This document shows, one piece after another, positions 43,851 to 52,767 of a stretch of DNA of 64,000 nucleotides. Location: assembly GCA_963843645.1 (NCBI GenBank), contig CAWJLE010000008.1, forward strand, positions 124,001-188,000, given 5' to 3'. The DNA comes from CAWJLE01 sp963843645 (GTDB lineage: Bacteria; Chloroflexota; Anaerolineae; DAOTYC01). Position 1 is the stretch's first letter. The number at the start of each line of letters is the position of its first letter. Position numbers and translations under genes: made by a program. Below the pieces are notes generated by a model. That model worked only from the letters and a program-made list of their open reading frames with translations, had not been told where the DNA came from and did not search any database.

Positions 43851-44747
43851 TTACACCAATTGCAGGGCGCGGAGTGTGGCCGGGAAGTCGTCGCGATGGA
43901 CGTCGTGGCCGGCGCCCGGCAGATCCACCAGCGAGCCCCCGTTGGCGCCCATGGCCTCTTCCACCGCGGGGCGGATCTCCGGGGTGACGATGCCGCCCTG
44001 CGCCGGGTCGGCGGCGACGATCGACCAGGGCACGTGCACCTGACGCAACCGCGGGATCAGGTTCAGCCCGGGATTGTCGTCCACGAGGGCGGGCGGAGCC
44101 AGCGGGCTGGCCTTCTCCAACGCTTCGGCCTTCCAGAACACGTCCCCATCGTCCCAGCGCGGGTACACCTCGCGCAGCGTCACAGCCAGCTCGGCGCGGG
44201 GCGTGCCGCACATCCTGGCCAGTCCCTTGACGAACGCATCCGATCCTTCCGCGAAGAACAGCAGCGGGTCCACCAGGATGAGGCGGCTCGGCGGCGCCTG
44301 CATGCCGGGTTCCGTGGCGTGGACCAGCGCGACTGCGCCGCCCCACGAATGCCCGGCGACGATCGGCGAGCGGACGTCCAGCGCCGTCATCGCGGCATCG
44401 ACGGCCGCCGCGGTGTGCTGCAGCGCGTAGCCGTCGGCCGGCGGGGTGCTGTCACCATGGCCCGGCAGGTCGGGCGCGACGACGCGGTACCCGGCCAGCG
44501 CCAGCGCCGGACCCATTCGCCACCACGTCCGCGACGTGCTCGTCAGCCCGTGGATCAATACCACGTCTCGCTTGGCCTTGCATGGCCGGTTCAGCGGATC
44601 GACGCCCGGCGGAACGTCGTTGCCCCAAATCAGGTAGGCCATCCGCATCCCGTTCACCTGCACTTCGCCCATTTGCGGCTGCAATCCACCATCGAACGCT
44701 GTGTCCACTGTTCCCTCCGCGTGATCGGTCTCTTCCCCGGTCGTCAT
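43851..44747 (-). CDS. Alpha/beta hydrolase
   Basis: 298 residues: oxyanion HGLTSTSRTWW, PDLPGHGDST, nucleophile elbow GHSWGG (Ser), and catalytic His in GAGHDVHRDDF near the end. The acid is probably the Asp of VAADPAQGG. Substrate unknown. It overlaps the FeoC gene by four bases and so belongs to the feo operon, perhaps by chance or for use of an iron carrier ester; the latter is speculative. Confidence 0.85.
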   Translation of the reverse strand: MTTGEETDHAEGTVDTAFDGGLQPQMGEVQVNGMRMAYLIWGNDVPPGVDPLNRPCKAKRDVVLIHGLTSTSRTWWRMGPALALAGYRVVAPDLPGHGDSTPPADGYALQHTAAAVDAAMTALDVRSPIVAGHSWGGAVALVHATEPGMQAPPSRLILVDPLLFFAEGSDAFVKGLARMCGTPRAELAVTLREVYPRWDDGDVFWKAEALEKASPLAPPALVDDNPGLNLIPRLRQVHVPWSIVAADPAQGGIVTPEIRPAVEEAMGANGGSLVDLPGAGHDVHRDDFPATLRALQLV

Positions 44748-44998
44748 TTGGCCAACGTCCACACGTGCCCGCCGGAGCTGACGGCGCAGGGCGTACCGCA
44801 CGCCCCGCTCGTGTGCTGCGCGCAGTGCACGCAATCCCCGCTGCAGTCGGCGAACGCCATCCGCCGCACGTAGCCCATCCGCTCCAGGTCCTCCAGCATC
44901 ATCTCCACGAGCGTCTCGCTCGTGTCCAGCTCGCGGGCGAGGTCGCGCAGGCTCGTGATGCCTCCACCCCGCAGCCGCTCCATCACCTGTTCCAACAT
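44744..44998 (-). CDS. feoC: FeoC-like winged-helix protein with cysteine cluster
   Basis: 84 residues. The winged-helix region LRDLARELDTSETLVEMMLE is followed by a cysteine-rich tail (DCSGDCVHCAQHTSGACGTPC) that could bind an Fe-S cluster. This is the FeoC pattern, a small regulator or stabiliser of FeoB. ATG 44998 (MLEQVMERL) is preferred over an in-frame ATG 11 codons upstream. It overlaps the hydrolase by ATGA. Confidence 0.8.
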   Translation of the reverse strand: MLEQVMERLRGGGITSLRDLARELDTSETLVEMMLEDLERMGYVRRMAFADCSGDCVHCAQHTSGACGTPCAVSSGGHVWTLAK

Positions 44999-45008
44999 AC
45001 CGCACCTC

Positions 45009-45196
45009 GAGAGGCGGTCAGCGATCAGCATTCAGCATTCAGCAATCAGCATTCAGTAACGGCTGACGGCTGATCGCTGACGGCTAACCGCTGACGGCTG
45101 ACCGCTGACGGCTGACCGCTGATCGCTGACGGCTGACCGCTGATCGCTGACGGCTGACCGCTGATCGCTGACGGCTGACCGCTGATCGCTGACCGC
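45009..45196. repeat. Simple repeat array, family G (gctgatcgctgacgg)
   Basis: Short phrases cagcattcag and gctgaccgctgatcgctgac are repeated more than ten times between FeoB and FeoC. It lies inside the operon, so it would be transcribed. Confidence 0.85.
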
Positions 45197-45200
45197 TATT

Positions 45201-47199
45201 CTACACCATCGACGCGACGGCGTAAACGATGCCGCCGACGCCCAGCGAAACCACGAGCAGGAACAGCAGGTTCAGCGCCATCCAGCGCCAGCCGGCCTCC
45301 TGGCGGATCACCGCCATCGTCGCCACGCAGGGCACGAACATCAGCTGCACCACCAGGTACGCCAGCGCGCTCGCGGGGGTGATCGCTCCCGCCAGGGTAT
45401 GCGCCAGGCTCGTGCCGCTCGCGCCGTACAGGATGCCCAGCGTCGCGACCGAATTCTCCTTGGCGATCACGCTGGTCAATAGCGCCACGACGAGCTGCCA
45501 GTTTAGACCCACCAGCCGGCCCGCGGGAGCCAGGACCTGCCCAATCGCCGCCATGTAGCTGTGCTCGATGCCGGGTCCGGGAAAGTACGACAGCGCCCAC
45601 ACGCCGAGCGACGCGGCGACCATGATCGTCGCCGCCTTCTGCAGAAACGACAGGGTCCGCTGCCACACCAGCAGGCCAATGGCGCGCACGGTGGGCACGT
45701 GAAACAGCGGCAGCTCCATTATGAAGGCCGCGTTCTCGCCGCGCATCGCCACCCGGTCGACGATGAAGCCGGCCACGACCAGGACCAGCAGCGCCAGCGC
45801 CACCAGCCCCCAGGCCACCACCGCGGCGGACCGTCCGAAGAAGGCCGGCGCCAGGAAGGCCAGGACGGCCAGCCGGGCCGTGCACGGCACCAGCGGGGCC
45901 AGCATGATCGTCAGCAGGCGTGCCTTGGGCGCCTCGATTACGCGCGCGCCCATCACCGCCGGGACGTTGCAGCCGAAGCCCAGGAACAGCGGCAGGAAGC
46001 TTTTGCCGTGCAGCCCGATCAGGTGCATGAAGCGGTCCATCACGAAGGCCGCGCGGGCCATGTAGCCGGTCTCTTCCAGGACGCCCATCGCAGTGAAGAA
46101 GATGATCAAAATGGGCACGAAGGTGATCACCGTGCCGACGCCCGCCAACAGGCCGTTGACGAGCAGGTCGCTCAGCCAGGGCAGCGCGCCCCCAAACAGC
46201 ACGTCGATCGCGGCACCGATGGCCCCCACGCCCACTTCCAGCAGGGTCTGCAGCGGTGCGGCGACGGTGTACGTCAGCCAGAAGACGACGCCGAGGATCG
46301 CCAGCAGCACGCCGACGCCCCACAGTGGGTGGGCCAGGACGCGGTCCAGCCGCGCCGTGAGCCCGATCTGGCCGATGGCCGGGCGGCGCATCGCCGCGCG
46401 CGTCATGCGCCCGATCCACTCGTAGCGACCGCTGGCGACGGCCATCATGCCGTCCTCGTGCGCGGCCAAAATCTCGCGAACGGCGTCCCACTTCTCCGGC
46501 GGCAGACTCCGCTGCATCCAATCGGTCATCACGCGGTCGCCCTCGAACAGCTTCAGCGCCACCCAGTCCGGTGGGTACGGCGCGGGCACGGCGTCCCCGA
46601 TCTGCGCACCCAGCTCGGCCAGCGCCTCGCGGTGGTCGGCGCGGATCTCCGGCCGGGTCGGGGCGTAGCAGCTGGGATTGTGCACCACTTCGTCCACGGC
46701 TTCGAACAGCTCGCGCACGCCCTGGTTGCTGGCTGGCGATCATCGGCACCACGCGGACGCCGAGCGCCGCCTCCAGCACGTGCGCGTCCACCTGCACCTG
46801 CTCCTGCTCCGCCACGTCCAGCATATTCAGCCCAATGACCACGGGCGCCGGCAGCGGCAGCAGCTCGGATACCAGGTACAGCGTGCGCTCCAGTGAAGCC
46901 GCGTTGATCACGGCGACGACCACGTCCGGCCGCTCGGTGATGATGAAATCGCGGGCGATGACCTCTTCCGGCGAGTTGGCCGACAGGCTGTAGGTGCCGG
47001 GCAGGTCCACCAGGCGGTAGGGGCTGCCGTGGAAGGTGAAGGTTCCCTCCTTGCGCTCCACCGTCTTGCCCGGCCAGTTGCCCACGTGCTGGCTCAGCCC
47101 GGTCATCATGTTAAAGACGGTCGACTTGCCCACGTTCGGCTGGCCCGCCAGGGCCAACGACGATCGGCCGCTCCGCGAGGCCTTCGTGTTCCACGCCAC
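45201..47199 (-). CDS. feoB: Ferrous iron transporter FeoB, one frameshift
   Basis: About 665 residues. The N-terminal G domain has G1 GQPNVGKST, G3 DLPGTYSL and G4 NMLD. The C-terminal membrane domain has two Gate motifs (FLGFGCNVPAVMGARV and VQLMFVPCVATMAVIRQE) and about nine helices. An extra C near 46730 splits the frame (corrected: IASQNQGVRELFEAVDEV). GTG 47199 with AAGGG is taken as start. It imports Fe2+ with FeoA and FeoC. Confidence 0.92.
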
Positions 47200-47257
47200 C
47201 CTTCACGGCCGGCGGCAGCGAGAGAGGACGATCCGAATCCTCGTGACACGACACCGC

Positions 47258-47500
47258 CTACACCTTCCTGACCTTAATCTGCTCGGCTTCGTGGCGGCCG
47301 AGGGCGACGCGGGTGTCACGCACCGTAACGATGATCGGCCCACGGCCGAAATTCTGCACCATCGTGATTTCCTGGCCGGGCAGAAAACCCAGTACCGCCA
47401 GGCGATTGATCAATCCCCGCCCGGCGGTAAAGCATTCGAGGCGAGCGGTTTGGCCGGCGCTCAGGTCGCCCAGCGGGATCGACACGTTTGCAGTGGACAT
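47258..47500 (-). CDS. feoA: Ferrous iron transport protein FeoA
   Basis: 80 residues of SH3-like fold: LGDLSAGQTARLECFTAG, RLAVLGFLPGQEITMVQNFG and PIIVTVRDTRVALGRHEAEQIKV. It partners FeoB and leads the operon. ATG 47500 is chosen because MSTANVSIPLGDL fits the family; upstream codons belong to the leader. Confidence 0.9.
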   Translation of the reverse strand: MSTANVSIPLGDLSAGQTARLECFTAGRGLINRLAVLGFLPGQEITMVQNFGRGPIIVTVRDTRVALGRHEAEQIKVRKV

Positions 47501-47544
47501 TTGTGGGGTTCCCCCATCTCGGAATGACGTGCATCGCCCAAATG

Positions 47545-47597
47545 TTGAGGTATGCCTTAACACTCAAAAGTATACCACTATAGGGAGCATGTGTCAA
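47545..47597 (-). promoter_or_regulatory. feo promoter with DtxR/IdeR-like operator
   Basis: On the minus strand TTGACA (47597-47592), a 17-bp spacer and TATACT (47574-47569). Just after the -10 box lies TTAAGGCATACCTCAA (47560-47545), a near-perfect palindrome TTRAGGYATRCCTYAA of the sort bound by iron- or manganese-dependent DtxR-family repressors. Confidence 0.7.
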
Positions 47598-47618
47598 TAG
47601 ACGCAAGCGCCCGGGTGT

Positions 47619-47825
47619 ATCCCAGATTTGGGCGAGACCGCGGCTGCGACTTATGTCACCCTGAGGGAGCGCCGTTTGCGACCGAAGGGTCTCGCGCGCG
47701 AGAAGGAATGTCCCCAGTCGTGCGATTGACGATGTCCTTTCTCGCGCGCGAGACCCTTCGGTCGCAAACGGCGCTCCCTCAGGGTGACATAAGTCGCAGC
47801 CGCGGTCTCGCCCAAAATCTGGGAT
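47619..47825. repeat. Intact long palindrome, family A (full form)
   Basis: The outer module atcccagatttgggcgagac and inner module cttatgtcaccctgagggag are mirrored on the right, with a short centre gtccccagtcgtgcgattga. This is the uninterrupted form of the palindrome that IS110 entered at 40912. Confidence 0.9.
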
Positions 47826-48035
47826 GGGCCCAAACGGCCCAATTGAATGCGATCGCCTGATCGACGTGCCGTCGGGGATCTTCACACGAAGTTCGTGACA
47901 TTTCCACGGAATCTCCATAATGTTCTGCTACAATAGGGGCGCTGCGGCGATTGAACCGAGGTTGCCCGAGAAGACTTCAGACACACCCCACCGGCCATTT
48001 TGCTGCGATGATTTCCGCTCAATGGCTTTTGTTTG

Positions 48036-48065
48036 TTGGTCTAAGTAGAAACATTGTGGTACAAT
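48036..48065 (+). promoter_or_regulatory. Promoter of the kinase/FGE fusion gene
   Basis: TTGGTC (48036-48041), an 18-bp spacer and TACAAT (48060-48065), with a leader of about 50 bases before ATG 48124. The AT-rich 47880-48123 region holds no gene. Confidence 0.5.
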
Positions 48066-48123
48066 TCGAATTTGTCGTCCATCTCGATAAGGGGGTTCAT
48101 CATCACCATCTGGAGGATTCGCT

Positions 48124-51100
48124 ATGCCATTTGAACCAAACGTGGGTGATAGTCTGACCATCGGTGTCACCCGCTATCAGATTGCCGATGATCCTGCCGC
48201 CCCAGGAGCGCCACTTCGCCGCGTGGGGCAGCAGTCTACCGTCTACCAGGTACGTTCCGCGGATGGGTCCCGCTACGCGCTGAAGGTCTTCGAGCCGCGC
48301 TTCCGCACCGGTCGCCTGGCGGGATTGACCGAGCGTTTCACCGCGCTGTCCACCTTGCCCGGACTGCAGGTCTGTAAGCGGACGATCCTGACCCCGGGCG
48401 GCAACGCCGACCTGCTGCGCGAGTATCCCGACCTGACCTACGCTGTGCTGATGCCCTGGGTGGAGTGGCCTACCTGGGCCGACGTGCTCCAGGCCAAGAG
48501 CGACGCTTCCGCCCGGATCACCCCGGCGCAGAGCCTGCACCTGGCCCGCGCGCTGGCGGACATCCTCACCACGCTGGACGAGCACGGCCTGGCCCACTGC
48601 GACCTGTCCGCGTCCAACGTGATGCTGCCCGGCTTGCGGCGATCCGGTGACGCCTGGGTCGAGACGGGCGAGGACATGCCGGTGGCCCTGGTGGACGTCG
48701 AGCAGATGTACGCGCCCGGCATCGACCGGCCTGCCGTGCCGTCTGCCGGCTCGCCCGGCTACCTGCCGCGCGGTGCGACCCAGATGCCCTGGGGACCGAA
48801 CGCCGACCGATTCGCCGGTTCCGTCCTGCTGGCGGAGATGCTCAGCGCCAGCGACGAGGAAGTCCGCGAGAGCGCCTGGGGCGAGAGTTTCTTCGACCCG
48901 TCCGAGATGCAGGTCGAGGACGAGCGGTACAAGTGCCTCCGCCTCGTCATGCGCGAGCGTTGGGGCAAGCGCGTGTCCGCGCTCTTCAAGCACGCGTGGC
49001 GCGGTGACCCTCCCACCTTCGGGGAGTGGAGCGTAACGCTGCCGCAGACGGCCCCGCCCGAGTCCGCGGGCGTTGGCCCGCTGGACCTGAAGGGCAATGA
49101 GGCCGTCATCACGGCGCTGATCGATCTGGGCCGCCAGCTGGAGCGCGACGGTCAGCTGAACGGCGCGCTGACCGCCTTCCGCCAGGCCCATTCGTATACC
49201 ACGACCGAAAGCAGCCGCGGGCCCGAAGTGATGCGCCGCCTGCGGACGTTGGAAGCCCGCATCGCCGAGGAAACCTCGCCGACCGCCGGCGGGACCGGTC
49301 CCGCCGTAATCGCGCTGCCACCGCAGCCGGCGCCGGCGCCCAAGCCATACGTGATGCCCGTGGCGCCCGCAGCGCCAACCACCGAAGTCGAAGAAGTCGA
49401 GAAAGCCGCCGAGCCCGAGGCAGCTACACCGCCCGCGGCGCCCGCCGAGGCTCCGACCGTAACCCCGGTGCCGACGCCGGTCGAGCCGCCCGTCGCGGAG
49501 GAGGTCGCCTTGGCTGCCGCCCCCCCGGCCGCGCCGACGTTCATTCCGTCTGCCGCACCAGCGACGAGCGTGCCTCCCGCCGCACCGACACCGATTCCGC
49601 CGGCCGCACCGGCGACGAGCGTGCCTCCCGCCGCACCGACGCCCGCTCCGCCGGTAACCCCGGTGATGGGTGTCCCCCCGGCGGCGCACGTGCCCACATC
49701 GCCGGCCACGCCGACCACCGGCCGGCCCCCTGTACAGCAGGCCGCGGCGCCGACCCAGGGCGTCCCGCCCGCGACTTCACAGCGCGTCGTGTCCCCTCCG
49801 CCGCCGGCCTGGCCGGAAACACGCGAAGAGGAAGAACCTCGCCGCCACTGGAGCGTCATCGGCTGCCTGGCGGCCGTGATTCTCGGCGTCGCCCTCGGCG
49901 GCTGGCTGTTCTACCGCGAGGTGCTGCCCCGGCGCGCACCATTAGGCGGCGCGGCCCCTTTTCCGGCAGCTCCGGCACAGATCACGCCCGGCGCGGCCCG
50001 GCCCGGCCAGGGACAGGGAACGTTCGTCCCGCGGCGTGGCGGCGTGATCAGCGGCACCGTGACTAGCCAGACCCCGGGTGCAGGGCGTTTCGGCGGCCGT
50101 CCCGGCGGTGTGATCAGTGGAACCGTGACCAGCCAGACGCCCGGCGCAGGGCGGCTTCGCGGGCGCCCGACCGGAGCTCCGGCCGGCGGCCCGCCTCCGG
50201 GTGCGCCTGCAGGCACTCCCCCGGCCGGACCTCCGGCTGGCGGTCCGCCTCCGGGTATGACGCCCGGCAGTCCCCCCGCCGGCATGTTGGGCCAGCCGCC
50301 CGCGCTGGAAGGCACAGCCATGGCGCCGGCCGGAGGCCCTCCGTCTGAAGGCACGGCCGTTGCTCCCGCCGGAGGCCCCGCGCCTGCTATGGGGATGACG
50401 GCCACGCTGTCGGCCCCGGCTGCGACCACACCGGCCGCGACCGGCGCGCTGCTGTTGGGCGGCGAGCACGTCCCGCAGGCCTCACCTTCGGCCGCGCCCG
50501 GTGTGGCGGCCACACCTGCGATCAGCAGGACCCGGCCGCTGACCCGCACCCAGGGCGCGCCGACCCTCGCTCCGACGGTTGCGCCCACTGAGACGCCGCT
50601 GCCGGAGCCCACGCTGGTTCCTTCGCCGACGCCGCAAGCGTCGTTGAGCACCGGTGACAAGACGACCCGTTCCCTGGACGGCGCGGAGATGGTGGCGGTG
50701 CCGGCCGGCTCGTTCGAGATGGGCACGAGCGACGCGGAGTGGCCGGCCGTGCTGGCCACCTGTAAGGCCAGCGGTCTCAACTGCCAGCCGAGCTGGGTCT
50801 CCAACGAGCAGCCGACGCACACCGTCACGCTCAGCGCGTTCTGGATCGATCGGACCGAGGTGACGGCGGCGAGTTTCGCGGAGTTCCTGAATGCGCGCGG
50901 CGTGAACTCGCCCGAAGGGACGCCTTACGTCAACCTGAACGTGGCGGACGTGCCGATCACGAGTACCTTTGCCAGCGGCCAGCGGCAGTATCTCGCCAAG
51001 ACCGGCCTGGAGGACGACCCCGTGGTTCGGGTGTATCAGTCCGGCGCCGACGCCTATTGTCAGTGGGCGGGTGCGCGGCTGCCGACCGAGGCCGAGTGGG

Positions 51101-51477
51101 AATACGCGGCCCGCGGTAGGGAGGATCTGCTCTATCCGTGGGGCAACGAGTTCAACGGGACGATCCTCAACTACTGGTCGACGTCCGATGGATACCGGGC
51201 GACCGCGCCGGTGGACTCGTATCCTGAGGGTGCGAGCTGGGTCGGCGCCGTCGACATGGCCGGCAACGCGGCCGAGTGGGTGGCCGACTGGTTTGCGCCG
51301 TACACCGCAGCGCCGGTCACGGATCCGCAGAGCCCGGCCAGCGGTGAGCTCCGCGTCGTCCGCGGCGGCTCCGCCTATCAGTCGCCGTTCGACGTGCGCA
51401 GCGCGGCCCGCGGCGCCATCAATCCCGGCGACACCAACGGCGGCGTCGGCTTCCGCTGCGCTAAATCCGCCGGCTAA
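48124..51477 (+). CDS. Membrane protein kinase-like protein fused to an FGE/sulfatase-modifying-factor domain
   Basis: 1117 residues. Domain 1 (about 30-290) is a protein-kinase fold: VYQVRSADGSRYALKVFEP (Lys), catalytic loop HCDLSASNV, and DVE where kinases have DFG. A short helical domain (320-375) and Pro/Ala-rich linker lead to one membrane helix (VIGCLAAVILGVALGGWLF, about 579-597). A Gly/Pro-rich repeat region follows (to about 840), then an FGE-sulfatase domain (about 860-1115: VPAGSFEMGTSDAEWP, RLPTEAEWEYAARG, MAGNAAEWVADW, VVRGGSAYQSPF, GFRCAK). The kinase would be inside the cell and the FGE domain outside. The catalytic Cys pair of true FGE is not seen, so it may bind rather than modify. 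Confidence 0.85.
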   Translation: MPFEPNVGDSLTIGVTRYQIADDPAAPGAPLRRVGQQSTVYQVRSADGSRYALKVFEPRFRTGRLAGLTERFTALSTLPGLQVCKRTILTPGGNADLLREYPDLTYAVLMPWVEWPTWADVLQAKSDASARITPAQSLHLARALADILTTLDEHGLAHCDLSASNVMLPGLRRSGDAWVETGEDMPVALVDVEQMYAPGIDRPAVPSAGSPGYLPRGATQMPWGPNADRFAGSVLLAEMLSASDEEVRESAWGESFFDPSEMQVEDERYKCLRLVMRERWGKRVSALFKHAWRGDPPTFGEWSVTLPQTAPPESAGVGPLDLKGNEAVITALIDLGRQLERDGQLNGALTAFRQAHSYTTTESSRGPEVMRRLRTLEARIAEETSPTAGGTGPAVIALPPQPAPAPKPYVMPVAPAAPTTEVEEVEKAAEPEAATPPAAPAEAPTVTPVPTPVEPPVAEEVALAAAPPAAPTFIPSAAPATSVPPAAPTPIPPAAPATSVPPAAPTPAPPVTPVMGVPPAAHVPTSPATPTTGRPPVQQAAAPTQGVPPATSQRVVSPPPPAWPETREEEEPRRHWSVIGCLAAVILGVALGGWLFYREVLPRRAPLGGAAPFPAAPAQITPGAARPGQGQGTFVPRRGGVISGTVTSQTPGAGRFGGRPGGVISGTVTSQTPGAGRLRGRPTGAPAGGPPPGAPAGTPPAGPPAGGPPPGMTPGSPPAGMLGQPPALEGTAMAPAGGPPSEGTAVAPAGGPAPAMGMTATLSAPAATTPAATGALLLGGEHVPQASPSAAPGVAATPAISRTRPLTRTQGAPTLAPTVAPTETPLPEPTLVPSPTPQASLSTGDKTTRSLDGAEMVAVPAGSFEMGTSDAEWPAVLATCKASGLNCQPSWVSNEQPTHTVTLSAFWIDRTEVTAASFAEFLNARGVNSPEGTPYVNLNVADVPITSTFASGQRQYLAKTGLEDDPVVRVYQSGADAYCQWAGARLPTEAEWEYAARGREDLLYPWGNEFNGTILNYWSTSDGYRATAPVDSYPEGASWVGAVDMAGNAAEWVADWFAPYTAAPVTDPQSPASGELRVVRGGSAYQSPFDVRSAARGAINPGDTNGGVGFRCAKSAG

Positions 51478-51481
51478 AACC

Positions 51482-51638
51482 AGACTTCCGAAGTTTTGGA
51501 AACTTCGGAAGTCTTCCATAAGCCGGCCCCGCCCGCTACAGCCAGACTTCCGAAGTTTTGGAAACTTCGGAAGTCTTCCATAAGCCGGCCCCGCCCGCTA
51601 CAGCCAGACTTCCGAAGTTTTGGAAACTTCGGAAGTCT
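51482..51638. repeat. Three family C hairpins in 62-bp tandem
   Basis: AGACTTCCGAAGTTT / AAACTTCGGAAGTCT hairpins at 51482-51514, 51544-51576 and 51606-51638, exactly 62 bp apart with the linker ccataagccggccccgcccg. The first begins 5 bp after the stop of the fusion gene, so it may also end its transcript. Confidence 0.9.
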
Positions 51639-51662
51639 TTCCACAATCGACGCGCGACCCCT

Positions 51663-51824
51663 GACTCCTACCCACTTTGCTCACTCAGCCGCCGCAGACC
51701 TCTCTCCCGGCCTCTCCCCTGCAAAGGGAGAGGAGAACGTCAACCGATTTGCTCCTCTCCCTTTGCAGGGGAGAGGCCGGGAGAGAGGTCTGCGGCGGCT
51801 GAGTGAGCAAAGTGGGTAGGAGTC
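51663..51824. repeat. Long palindrome, family B
   Basis: Nearly identical to 13994-14155: gactcctacccactttgctc on the left, mirrored at the right, with the same centre gaacgtcaaccgatttg. Confidence 0.9.
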
Positions 51825-51838
51825 AGGCGCAACCTGGC

Positions 51839-51867
51839 TTGGCATCCCCGCGCCATCGTGCTACAAT
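51839..51867 (+). promoter_or_regulatory. Promoter of the sir2 gene
   Basis: TTGGCA (51839-51844), a 17-bp spacer and TACAAT (51862-51867), about 44 bases before ATG 51911. Confidence 0.55.
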
Positions 51868-51910
51868 GGGGGCCGCCACCGCGACGCAGCAAGCAAAGAA
51901 GAGAGCTCAC

Positions 51911-52654
51911 ATGCGCACGACCGACGACATCGATGCCCTGCGCACGTGGTTTGCCGAAGCCCGCCGCATCGTCTTTCTCACCGGGGCCGGCATTTCCACG
52001 GAGAGCGGAATCCCTGATTTCCGCAGCGCCTCGGGCATCTACTCCAAGAACACCAATACGAACGTCTTCGACATCGACGAGTTCTACCGCGATCCGAGCG
52101 TGTACTACGGCTTTGCCCGGGAGTTCTACACCATCACCCAGAAGGCCGAGCCCAACGCCGCCCACCTGGCCATCGCCGCGCTCGGCAAGTGCCCGGCAAG
52201 CAGGTGACCGTCGTCACGCAGAACATCGACGACCTGCACCAGCGCGCCGGCTCCGATCCGGTGTGGTGCGTGCACGGCAACCTGGAATGGAGTCGCTGCC
52301 TGGGCTGTGGCCACCGCGTCAAGACCCACGACCTGGCGGGCGTCATCCTCAGCGGCGAAATCCCGCGCCACTCGTGCGGCGGCGTGTACAAGCCCGAAGT
52401 GACCTTCTTCGGCGAGATGCTGCCCGAGCTCGATTTCGGCGAGGCGCAGGCCGCGATCCGAAACGCCGACGTGCTGGTGGTCGTGGGCTCTTCGCTGGTC
52501 GTCTATCCCGGCCGCCGGCCTGCCCATGGTCCGCCGCCGCTCGTGCCGATACGCCATCATCAACCGCGACCCGACCGATCAGGATCGCTCGGCGAATCTC
52601 GTCATCCACGCCACCGCCGGCGACGTCCTGCGAGAAGCGGTGCGTGAGGCGTGA
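51911..52654 (+). CDS. NAD-dependent deacylase, Sir2 family, frameshifted
   Basis: About 248 residues: GAGISTESGIPDFRS (NAD site), VTQNIDDLHQRAG, catalytic His in VWCVHGNLEW, zinc cysteines CLGCGHRV and a later CGG, GEMLPELDF, VVGSSLVVYP and AIINRDPT. Frame changes near 52190 (a missing base) and 52514 (an extra base) break it without losing motifs. It removes acyl groups from lysines. The stop at 52652-52654 lies at the edge of a family H palindrome. Confidence 0.85.
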
Positions 52655-52748
52655 AACGTAATGCGTAATGCGTGATGCGTGATGCGTAATCACGCCCATG
52701 GCCGGCCGCCCGATCACGCATTACGTTTCACGCATTACGTATCACGCT
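52651..52748. repeat. Palindrome, family H
   Basis: gtgaaacgtaatgcgtaatg on the left, mirrored by cattacgtttcacgcattac on the right. It overlaps the sir2 stop and ends 20 bp before the next start. Confidence 0.85.
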
Positions 52749-52767
52749 TCACCCTTTAGGAGCTGCC

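Noticed and set aside
47651..47860. Small open frames with VTLRERRLRP and LAREK phrases, also seen at 11.4, 19.7 and 55.5 kb
   Set aside because: They are encoded by family A palindromes and appear on both strands because of the symmetry.
47929..47934. TACAAT as a promoter for the kinase/FGE gene
   Set aside because: No -35 box is at the right distance, and a better placed promoter lies at 48036-48065.
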